Source: Pseudobutyrivibrio sp.
GTDB taxonomy: Bacteria; Bacillota; Clostridia; Lachnospirales; Lachnospiraceae
Reading direction: 5' to 3'
NCBI GenBank assembly: GCA_017557435.1
Contig: JAFYYR010000001.1
Coordinates: forward strand, 1 to 64,000
DNA length: 64,000 bases
Of this stretch, positions 27,063-34,089 are shown piece after piece. The notes beneath the pieces were generated by a model. It had not been told where the DNA came from. It saw nothing but the letters and a program-made list of their open reading frames with translations, and did not search any database. Position numbers and translations under genes: made by a program. Each line of letters begins with the position of its first letter. Position 1 is the stretch's first letter.

Positions 27063-27653
27063 CTAAAATCCAAGTGTTATACCCATTGTATGTTCAAGCA
27101 AAATCTTAACTCCGAGGAATATCAAAATCGCTCCTCCAACTAACTGAGCTTTTGCCTTAAACTTGCTTCCAAATATATTTCCTACGTAAACGCCGCCAGT
27201 TGATATTACAAATGTAGTGGCGCCTATGATTGCTATAGCTTTTATTATATTGAATCCATCATAGAATGAAAATGTAATTCCACAGGCTAGAGCATCTATA
27301 CTCGTTGCAATAGCAAGTAAAGTAAGCTCCTTCATATCTAGTGGAGGATCCATTTCTGTTGCAGTGTCATTATCTTTCCATTCTCCAATTGCCTCTACTA
27401 TCATTTTGCCGCCTATGTAGAGTAGCAAGATAAATGCAACCCAGTGGTCATAGGCCACAATCATCTTTGCGAATGTATTTCCAAGAATAAATCCCAGAAG
27501 CGGCATCAGCGCCTGAAAACCTCCGAAAAATAAAGCAATTATAAAACACTGCTTTTTGTTAACCTTTCTCATAGCAAGTCCCTTGCAAATGGCTACTGCA
27601 AAGGCATCCATAGACAAACCTACGCCAAACAAGAAAATATCAAATACTGTCAT
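27063..27653 (-). CDS. mntP: Manganese efflux pump
   Basis: A 196-residue, six-helix membrane protein of the MntP (DUF204) family that exports Mn2+. Conserved acidic residues lie in GVGLSMDAFAVAICKGLA and ATSIDALACGITF. The start has AAGGAG five bases upstream. A yybP-ykoY manganese riboswitch and its own promoter lie immediately upstream, which independently supports the function. The CaCA antiporter follows nine bases later. Confidence 0.95.
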   Translation of the reverse strand: MTVFDIFLFGVGLSMDAFAVAICKGLAMRKVNKKQCFIIALFFGGFQALMPLLGFILGNTFAKMIVAYDHWVAFILLLYIGGKMIVEAIGEWKDNDTATEMDPPLDMKELTLLAIATSIDALACGITFSFYDGFNIIKAIAIIGATTFVISTGGVYVGNIFGSKFKAKAQLVGGAILIFLGVKILLEHTMGITLGF

Positions 27654-27683
27654 TTTTTCTCCTTTTTCATTTGCTTTAATGCC

Positions 27684-27807
27684 AAAAAAGACCCACGTGC
27701 AACCAATGGTTACACGTGAGTCTCACTATTTAATGATTGCCAGGTTATAAAAACCGAGTCTGTTGACAAGCAACGCATAATATACGCTAGCTACTCCCTC
27801 ACGAGAT
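27684..27807 (-). promoter_or_regulatory. yybP-ykoY manganese riboswitch with transcription terminator
   Basis: On the minus strand the conserved core is visible: GAGGGAGTAGCTA, then TTGTCAACA, CCTGGCAATC and GTGAGACTC. P1 is formed by GTGAG (27798-27802) and CTCAC (27716-27720). The 3' strand of P1 overlaps the 5' arm of a terminator hairpin, GACTCACGTG (27713-27722) with CACGTGGGTC (27690-27699), followed by six T (27684-27689). The mutually exclusive pairing predicts an ON switch: bound Mn2+ stabilises P1 and prevents termination. This agrees with known mntP riboswitches. Confidence 0.92.
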
Positions 27808-27813
27808 GTATAC

Positions 27814-27843
27814 AATATACTAGATTTTCTCGTTAAATGTCAA
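27814..27843 (-). promoter_or_regulatory. mntP promoter
   Basis: On the minus strand TTGACA (27838-27843) and TATATT (27814-27819) are 18 bases apart. The predicted start is a few bases before the riboswitch. The -35 lies within three bases of the stop codon of the upstream permease gene. Confidence 0.8.
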
Positions 27844-27845
27844 CA

Positions 27846-28712
27846 CTATGATTTAATTGCTCCATCAACAAGACCACTCATTATCTGCTTTTGTGCAAAT
27901 AAAAACAGAATAATCATAGGGATAATTGCAAGAAATGCTGCTGTAAGTATCAAATCCCACTGTTTAACATAGGAGCCAATAAATGCCTGCACCGCAACTG
28001 GAAGAGTTTTTACCTTTCCATTGTGACCAAGCATAAGTGATGGAAGAAGATAATCATTCCATATCCACATGCCATTTAATATGGTTACAGTCACAATAGG
28101 TGGCTTAAGAAGTGGAAGAATGATTCTAAAATAAATTCCCTCAGGTGAACAACCATCGATGGAGGCAGCTTCTTCCAGCTCAAATGGAATTGTTTTGATA
28201 AATCCATTTAAGATAAAAACCGTCATGGCTCCGCCGAATCCAAGATAAGCAAATACAATACCAGGGAAGGATTGTAGCATTGTAATTTCAAGAAACTTTC
28301 CTACATCTCTAAATGTAGAAATCAGCGGAAGCATTACAACCTGAAATGGGATAATCATTGAAGCGATGAAAACCATGTAAATAAGCGCAGACCATTTTGT
28401 TTTGTTTCTACAGATTACCCAAGCTGCCATTCCACCAAACAGTGCAAGTAAAACAAGGGAAAACACTGTTACAATTGCGGATGTTGCAAATGCTGACCAA
28501 AAGCTAAAATTGGTATTATTAATTACTGATGTTAGGTTATTTATCAGCTTTTCAAATGACATATTTGCAATGCTTACTGGATTGCTAACTATATCATTTG
28601 CATTTCTAAATACATTTATCACTATAAGGAAAAATGGAAATAATACTAAAACCGCTATGATAATAACTATTATTCTTATTATCAAATCTAATGCTGTGAA
28701 TTTCTTTACCAT
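27846..28712 (-). CDS. Carbohydrate ABC transporter permease (MalG-type)
   Basis: A 288-residue permease with six membrane helices. The EAA loop is EEAASIDGCSPEGIYFRIILPLLKP, the docking site for the ABC ATPase. It is the second inner-membrane subunit of a CUT1-type sugar importer. Its start overlaps the stop of the MalF-type gene by one base. Neighbouring glucosidases suggest maltose, isomaltose or larger alpha-glucosides as substrate. No ATPase gene follows; a shared MsiK-like ATPase elsewhere is expected. No terminator is seen before the mntP promoter. Confidence 0.93.
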   Translation of the reverse strand: MVKKFTALDLIIRIIVIIIAVLVLFPFFLIVINVFRNANDIVSNPVSIANMSFEKLINNLTSVINNTNFSFWSAFATSAIVTVFSLVLLALFGGMAAWVICRNKTKWSALIYMVFIASMIIPFQVVMLPLISTFRDVGKFLEITMLQSFPGIVFAYLGFGGAMTVFILNGFIKTIPFELEEAASIDGCSPEGIYFRIILPLLKPPIVTVTILNGMWIWNDYLLPSLMLGHNGKVKTLPVAVQAFIGSYVKQWDLILTAAFLAIIPMIILFLFAQKQIMSGLVDGAIKS

Positions 28713-29770
28713 TACATCTCCACCTCCCTCTTATTTGATACCCTTACTTGAATTATTGAAACTATAGAAAGAATGATGAAGAATAGTACTGCCTTAGCCT
28801 GACCTAATGCATAACTATTTTTAGTAATAGCTGTATTGTAAATGTTAAGTGCCAGCATTTGGGAACCATTTGTCAAATACTGACCCATGAAATGAACTGA
28901 GCCGGTTCCATTAGTAAGTGCCATGTTTACATCAAACTGCTTGAAAGCAGATTGTAGTGTAAGGAATGTGCAGATAGTAATTGTTGATGCAATCATAGGA
29001 AGCTTTATTCTAAAGAATGTCTGTACTGCAGTTGCTCCATCAATTGATGCCGCCTCGATTACATCCGATGGGACAGTAGTAAGTCCCGTAATGTAAATCA
29101 TCATAATGTACCCAGCATATTGCCATATATATACAATGACAATTGCTAGAAATGCCGTGTTATATTTTGAAAGCATTGAGCTATTGTAATCAAATAATTG
29201 TAAGGTCCAATTTAAAACAACATTGTTAAATACAAACTGCCAAATATAACCAAGAACGATACCACCTATTAAATTTGGTATAAAATAGGCGGCTCTAAAG
29301 AATCCTACACCCCTTATTTTGCTGGTACAAAGTACAGCAAGTGCAAGACCTATAACATTTACAGCTATCATATTAATCACTACAAAAAGTACTGTTATGA
29401 TAAGTGACCATAGAAAGCTTATCTCTGTAAACATTGCCTTGTAGTTATCAAGTCCTACAAATCTTGTTAATCTAATTCCATTCCAATCAGTTGTAGAGTA
29501 AAAAAGTCCCAATCCAAAAGGAATGATTACTGTTACAGCAAAGCAAAACAAAAGTGGAAACAGGAAAATGAAATTTATAATTCCTTTATGGTGCTTTTGT
29601 GTTGGATATAAATATAATCCCCCCAGAAAAGCTATTACTCCAACTATTAATAGCTCCCCTCTAAATGAATTATCAGCTCCCATTATATCCATTATCAGTG
29701 CTGAAATAATTCCAAAGCAGCCCGCCGCTAGTATAACTAATGACAGAGACTTTTTATTAACCTTATTCAT
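28712..29770 (-). CDS. Carbohydrate ABC transporter permease (MalF-type)
   Basis: About 352 residues. Two extra N-terminal helices (about residues 8-28 and 36-52) precede the usual six, as in enterobacterial MalF-type proteins. The EAA loop reads EAASIDGATAVQTFFRIKLPM. ATG at 29770 is preferred because GGGGGAT lies just upstream; the in-frame GTG at 29812 would sit in the loop of a 13-bp intercistronic hairpin. It pairs with the MalG-type subunit downstream. Confidence 0.92.
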   Translation of the reverse strand: MNKVNKKSLSLVILAAGCFGIISALIMDIMGADNSFRGELLIVGVIAFLGGLYLYPTQKHHKGIINFIFLFPLLFCFAVTVIIPFGLGLFYSTTDWNGIRLTRFVGLDNYKAMFTEISFLWSLIITVLFVVINMIAVNVIGLALAVLCTSKIRGVGFFRAAYFIPNLIGGIVLGYIWQFVFNNVVLNWTLQLFDYNSSMLSKYNTAFLAIVIVYIWQYAGYIMMIYITGLTTVPSDVIEAASIDGATAVQTFFRIKLPMIASTITICTFLTLQSAFKQFDVNMALTNGTGSVHFMGQYLTNGSQMLALNIYNTAITKNSYALGQAKAVLFFIILSIVSIIQVRVSNKREVEM

Positions 29771-29795
29771 GCCATTATCCCCCAAGAAATTCAAT

Positions 29796-29833
29796 ATGAG
29801 ATGGAAAGCCACTTTCTAGACTTTCCATCTCAT
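29796..29833 (-). promoter_or_regulatory. Intercistronic hairpin after the binding-protein gene
   Basis: ATGAGATGGAAAG (29796-29808) and CTTTCCATCTCAT (29821-29833) form a perfect 13-bp stem with a 12-base loop, eight bases after the binding-protein stop and before the permease ribosome-binding site. There is no T-run, so it is not a classical terminator. Such hairpins commonly protect the binding-protein mRNA and lower downstream expression. Confidence 0.8.
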
Positions 29834-29841
29834 AGGTTTAG

Positions 29842-31134
29842 TTACTGAGCATATGCGTTTTCAGTTACCTGCTTGAATGTTTCAATAAATTCATCCTTAC
29901 TAAGTGTACCTGATGCAAAATCAGCAAATACCTGACCTGTATAGTTCTGTGAATATCCATCTGTCATTTCAAGCCAATGCCAAGCTGATGTTTTACCTGC
30001 TGCAGTGTAACTAGAAATTGTGCCTGCAAATGGGTCATTTGCAACATATGTACATGACTTATAAGGACTGATAAATCCAGCTTCCATTACAAGAACTTTC
30101 TGTGCTTCATCACCGGCCATCCACTGTAAGAATGCCTCAGCCTCAGCCACATTGCCATCCTTGTATACTGCCCACCATGAAGGTGAGTTTGTAAGAATAG
30201 TATCCATTCCTTCTTCAAAAGCATATGGAATCATTCCACATTCAAAATTGTGAGCTTCTGCATAAGCATCAGCATCGTCTCCAGTCATTGTTGCACCAAT
30301 CCAAGAACCCTGTGTTACGAATGCGTATTTTCCTGAAGCAAAGTTGAGAATCTGCTGGTCATAAGTGCCTGATACTAAAAGTGACTGGTCAGCGTATTCA
30401 TTGAATAGCTCTACCATATCTGCAAAAGCTGCAAATCTTGCGTCATCAATTTTTCCGCCATCGTTTAACATATCAATATATGTTCTATCTTCTCTATCAA
30501 GTCCAGAATCAAGATATGTTCCAAATAGATGATTTCCTGTAGACCAATAGAGATTTACAGGCTCTGCATAGTAACCAATTACAGCTGTAAGTCCAAGCTC
30601 ATCTTTTTTTGCGTCAATTGTTTCAAATGCTTTTCTCATGGACTCAGGACCAGTAATAGTTGCTGGGTCAACTCCTGCTGCATTTAAAATATCAGCATTA
30701 TAGGCAAGACCAACTGCCTCTGTTGTATAAGGGAATCCAACAACGCCCTCATCATTTGTAAATGCCGCATCAGTGTCCTTTACCCATTCTTGATCAGACA
30801 TGTCCTGAAGCAGTCCATCCCAGTTATCAAAGTCTGCTGCGCCACCGCATACAAAAATATCTGGCATGTTATCTGACTGGTAATATGCTTTTAACTCACC
30901 CTGGATATCGATACCACCTCCCATTGATTCGATTTCCACGTGAACCCCAGTCTCTTTTTCATACATCTCGGCCAGTTTCTTCAATTGAGAATCTACCTCG
31001 ATTTTGCCGTTGACTAATCGGATTGTTTTTCCTGCATCGCCACCTGCAGAACCCCCTTCAGTTGCGCCACCACAACCTACTAAGCTGGCTCCCATTAGAC
31101 CAACTAATAACAGTGATAATAATCTCTCTTTCAT
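29842..31134 (-). CDS. Carbohydrate ABC transporter substrate-binding lipoprotein
   Basis: A 430-residue extracellular binding protein with a lipoprotein signal peptide: a basic start, hydrophobic core and lipobox LVGCGG with the lipidated Cys at about residue 22. The mature part is a cluster B/CUT1 (MalE-like) fold with aromatic residues suited to sugar stacking (YWSTGNHLFGTYL, SPSWWAVYKDGN). RBS GGAGAGG precedes the ATG. It lies 53 bases after the glucosidase gene in the same operon and should deliver alpha-glucosides to the two permeases. Confidence 0.93.
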   Translation of the reverse strand: MKERLLSLLLVGLMGASLVGCGGATEGGSAGGDAGKTIRLVNGKIEVDSQLKKLAEMYEKETGVHVEIESMGGGIDIQGELKAYYQSDNMPDIFVCGGAADFDNWDGLLQDMSDQEWVKDTDAAFTNDEGVVGFPYTTEAVGLAYNADILNAAGVDPATITGPESMRKAFETIDAKKDELGLTAVIGYYAEPVNLYWSTGNHLFGTYLDSGLDREDRTYIDMLNDGGKIDDARFAAFADMVELFNEYADQSLLVSGTYDQQILNFASGKYAFVTQGSWIGATMTGDDADAYAEAHNFECGMIPYAFEEGMDTILTNSPSWWAVYKDGNVAEAEAFLQWMAGDEAQKVLVMEAGFISPYKSCTYVANDPFAGTISSYTAAGKTSAWHWLEMTDGYSQNYTGQVFADFASGTLSKDEFIETFKQVTENAYAQ

Positions 31135-31187
31135 ACCAATACCTCTCCTTCTTTTTTATTTTTAGAGCTTTTGCTCATTGGTATCTG

Positions 31188-32855
31188 TTACTCAACCTCC
31201 CAAACTCCTGCAAACCACTGACGAAGAAACATTTCTTTTGAAAATTCATTTGATTCATAATTACTAATCAAACAAGCCTTTTCTTTTACATCAAGTGGAA
31301 GAGTATAATCGATTATTTTGTTACTTAAATTACAAATAACTAGAAGCTTTTTATCCCCATAGCTTCTGATGTAGGAGAATACATTTTCATCATCCGGATC
31401 TATTAGCTTATAGTCTCCGTAGACAATTACTTCTGACCATTTACTTTTTCTCCTAAGCTGGATTAGTTTTTTATAAAAGTAAAAAACTGAATTCTCATCT
31501 GCCAATTCATCTTTGGCGTTGATAGTAGTGTAATTTGGATTGACCTTTATCCAAGGAGTTCCTGCTGTAAAACCAGCTTCATGACTTGCGTCCCACTGCA
31601 TAGGGGTCCTTGCATTGTCACGACCCTTTGCTCTAACCCCTTCCATCAGCTTTTCAGCTGTCATGATTCCACCTTCTACTAATTCCTTGTAGGCATTAAT
31701 TATTTCAATGTCTTTACAATCATCAATTGTCGTAAATGGATAGTTTGTCATTCCAAGTTCTTCTCCTTGGTAGATGTAAGGAGTACCTTTCATCATGTGA
31801 AGAACTGTAGCAATGCACTTAGCAGATAGTGGGGAATCATCTCCTAGACGAGATACAATTCTTGGCTGGTCGTGATTGTCCCAATAAAGAGAATTCCATG
31901 CCTTTCCTTCAAGCTCATACTGCCATTTGCTTAAATTCTCCTTAAGGTCTGGCAGATAAAATCTCTTATTAGTCCACTTTCCACCATTTTCATAATCTAA
32001 GCTGGTGTGCTCAAACTGGAAAACCATGTTAAGCTCTGAACCATCTAGACTGGCGTATTTTTTTGCCTCATCTATTGTTACTCCTGCACATTCTCCAACT
32101 GTAATAAGGTCATATTTTGAAAGCACTCGCTTTCTCATTTCCTTAAGATAATCATGTACTTTTGGACCATTTGTTGTGTTTGATAGGTCTCCATAGAGGG
32201 CTCCTTCAGACTGATTTCCATCTGGAAGTCCTGGAACCTTTGATATCATGGAAATAACATCCATTCGAAATCCATCGATACCTTTTTTGCACCACCAGTC
32301 CATCATGTTAAAGACTTCATCTCTGACTTTTTCATTGTCCCAATTTAAATCTGGCTGCTTTTTAGAGAAGCAGTGGAGATAGTACATATTTGTCTTCTCA
32401 TCGTATTCCCATGCAGAACCTGAAAAGCATGAGCCCCAGTTGTTTGGCTCTTTACCATTTTTAGGTTCTCGCCAAATGTAATAATCTCTTTTTGGATTAT
32501 CCTTTGAAGAGCGGCTTTCCACAAACCATTTATGTTCATCAGATGTATGATTTACAACCAAATCCATCACTATTTTTATTCCATGCTCATGTGCCTCTTT
32601 TAGGAGAGCATCGAAATCATCCATGGTTCCAAAATCATCCATAATATCTTGATAATCTGATATATCATAGCCATTATCATCATTAGGTGATTTGTATATT
32701 GGACTGAGCCAAATCACATTTATTCCAAGCTTCTGTAAATAATCAAGTTTACTCCTAATACCATTTAAATCACCTATACCATCACCATTAGAATCACAAA
32801 AGGATCTAGGGTAAATTTGGTATATAACACTTTCTTTCCACCAAGCCTTTTCCAT
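31188..32855 (-). CDS. GH13 oligo-1,6-glucosidase / alpha-glucosidase
   Basis: A 555-residue intracellular GH13_31-type enzyme. Motifs include DGIGDLNGIRSKLDY, MDLVVNHTSDEH, GFRMDVISMISK (nucleophile Asp followed by Val), VGECAG (acid/base Glu) and YWDNHDQPR. Val after the nucleophile is associated with alpha-1,6 (isomaltase) activity in this subfamily. There is no signal peptide, so it acts on imported oligosaccharides. It is the first gene of the glucosidase-binding protein-permease-permease operon, behind a promoter flanked by two LacI-type operators. Confidence 0.92.
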   Translation of the reverse strand: MEKAWWKESVIYQIYPRSFCDSNGDGIGDLNGIRSKLDYLQKLGINVIWLSPIYKSPNDDNGYDISDYQDIMDDFGTMDDFDALLKEAHEHGIKIVMDLVVNHTSDEHKWFVESRSSKDNPKRDYYIWREPKNGKEPNNWGSCFSGSAWEYDEKTNMYYLHCFSKKQPDLNWDNEKVRDEVFNMMDWWCKKGIDGFRMDVISMISKVPGLPDGNQSEGALYGDLSNTTNGPKVHDYLKEMRKRVLSKYDLITVGECAGVTIDEAKKYASLDGSELNMVFQFEHTSLDYENGGKWTNKRFYLPDLKENLSKWQYELEGKAWNSLYWDNHDQPRIVSRLGDDSPLSAKCIATVLHMMKGTPYIYQGEELGMTNYPFTTIDDCKDIEIINAYKELVEGGIMTAEKLMEGVRAKGRDNARTPMQWDASHEAGFTAGTPWIKVNPNYTTINAKDELADENSVFYFYKKLIQLRRKSKWSEVIVYGDYKLIDPDDENVFSYIRSYGDKKLLVICNLSNKIIDYTLPLDVKEKACLISNYESNEFSKEMFLRQWFAGVWEVE

Positions 32856-32869
32856 TATGTCCTCCTTTA

Positions 32870-32883
32870 GTTATACGAATAAC
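32870..32883. promoter_or_regulatory. LacI-family operator O1 (downstream of glucosidase promoter)
   Basis: GTTATACGAATAAC fits the palindrome GTTAT-N4-ATAAC. It lies about 15 bases upstream of the 31188-32855 start codon, overlapping the 5' leader. It matches two other copies at the same locus, next to the lacI-type gene. Confidence 0.75.
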
Positions 32884-32894
32884 CTTGTAACTAA

Positions 32895-32923
32895 AAATTA
32901 ACCCAAGCAATTGCTTGGGTCAA
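32895..32923 (-). promoter_or_regulatory. Promoter of the glucosidase-transporter operon
   Basis: On the minus strand TTGACC (32918-32923) and TAATTT (32895-32900) are exactly 17 bases apart. A perfect 20-bp palindrome (32901-32920), with arms ACCCAAGCAA and TTGCTTGGGT, fills the spacer and overlaps the -35. Operators O1 and O2 flank the promoter. On the lacI transcript the palindrome followed by TTAATTTTTAG could also act as a terminator. Confidence 0.6.
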
Positions 32924-32925
32924 AG

Positions 32926-32939
32926 GTTATGCACATAAC
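32926..32939. promoter_or_regulatory. LacI-family operator O2 (upstream of glucosidase promoter)
   Basis: GTTATGCACATAAC fits the palindrome GTTAT-N4-ATAAC. It sits three bases upstream of the -35 and 43 bases downstream of the lacI-type stop. Its centre is 56 bases from that of O1, so the pair could support looping. Confidence 0.7.
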
Positions 32940-32982
32940 TATTACTATGTGCCATATTTACTTTTTGAATTTTATTAATTAT

Positions 32983-33990
32983 TTACAACACCTTGCATGA
33001 TTGCCTAACGATTAGTTCAACCGGAAGCTTTATGTTGTGTTCCACTGGCTTATTCTTAATCATTCTCATCATGCTATCCACTGCCATCTCTGCCTTCATC
33101 TGCACATCTTGCCTGATAGTAGTAAGCTCAGGACTAGAGATTTTTGAAAAGAAAATATCATCGTAACCTGCTACAGAAATGTCCTCAGGAACCTTTTTTC
33201 CATGCTCGTTTAAATACTTAATTAACCGTAGGGCATAGAAGTCGGAGTTACAAAATACCGCAGTCTTTTCCATTAGCTTAGGATAGTATCTATCCAGGCC
33301 TTCTTGTAATTCTTCTGTTTTGATATTGATGATAAAATGTGAGTCCTCGCCTAAATCAATACCGCTATCTATATATGCCTGCCTAAAACCACGCCATCTG
33401 TGACGCGTCTCCTCCTCGTCATTATCATCAAGCATAGCTACATTGGTGTGATTGATTGATGCGAAGTATTGGCCAATTTTATATCCCCCGTCATAATCAT
33501 CTATAAATACCTGAACCATCTTATCGTATTCATGGATAAATGCTGCATCTATAGTGACAATTGGCTTAACAAATTCTCGGCTGATTGCAATCATGTTCTC
33601 TTTTGTATAATTGCTTAGAATTAATCCGTCTAAATTCCAGCGCAACGCATCCTTTACAACTTTCTCAGGGGATTGGTCTAGTATGATTAGAATGTATTTA
33701 TCCCTCTTTCTAAACTCCTTCTCCAAATAGGAGAATAGAATACTAAAATAAGGGTCCCCCATAATATCCTTTTTTTCACTGGTATTCATAACGGCAACAC
33801 CTATTAATCCTGAGCATCTGCTTACAAGATTAATTGCAGATTGGTTAGTTATGTATCCTGTCTCTGCTATCTCCGCCTCGATTCGCTCCCGAACTTCTTT
33901 GGAAACCTTTTCGTGCTTTCCATGTATCACGTAAGAAACTGTTGCCGTACTAACCCCACATGTTTTAGCAATATCTTTTATTCTTACCAT
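32983..33990 (-). CDS. LacI/PurR family transcriptional regulator
   Basis: About 335 residues. The N-terminal helix-turn-helix and hinge (VRIKDIAKTCGVSTATVSYVI, then a hinge region around residues 45-60) are followed by a periplasmic-binding-protein-like sensor domain. That domain includes CNSDFYALRLIKYLNEHG, the usual effector and dimer region. ATG at 33990 has AAGGAGGAG upstream. It lies between the two glucosidase genes, and its own promoter overlaps an operator copy, so it is probably an autoregulated repressor of this alpha-glucoside locus. The effector is unknown. Confidence 0.92.
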   Translation of the reverse strand: MVRIKDIAKTCGVSTATVSYVIHGKHEKVSKEVRERIEAEIAETGYITNQSAINLVSRCSGLIGVAVMNTSEKKDIMGDPYFSILFSYLEKEFRKRDKYILIILDQSPEKVVKDALRWNLDGLILSNYTKENMIAISREFVKPIVTIDAAFIHEYDKMVQVFIDDYDGGYKIGQYFASINHTNVAMLDDNDEEETRHRWRGFRQAYIDSGIDLGEDSHFIINIKTEELQEGLDRYYPKLMEKTAVFCNSDFYALRLIKYLNEHGKKVPEDISVAGYDDIFFSKISSPELTTIRQDVQMKAEMAVDSMMRMIKNKPVEHNIKLPVELIVRQSCKVL

Positions 33991-34011
33991 AACAATCTCC
34001 TCCTTGTTTTT

Positions 34012-34041
34012 AGTTATACGCATAACTTATTTACCTGTCAA
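34012..34041 (-). promoter_or_regulatory. lacI-type gene promoter with overlapping operator O3
   Basis: On the minus strand TTGACA (34036-34041) and TATAAC (34013-34018) are 17 bases apart. The palindrome GTTATACGCATAAC (34013-34026) covers the -10 and part of the spacer. A repressor bound here would block its own gene. The same site lies 64 bases upstream of the divergent glucosidase start and may control it too. Confidence 0.75.
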
Positions 34042-34089
34042 TATTTTTATGATAGCTTTTACTTAGAATACCGATAGGAGAATAGTTAT

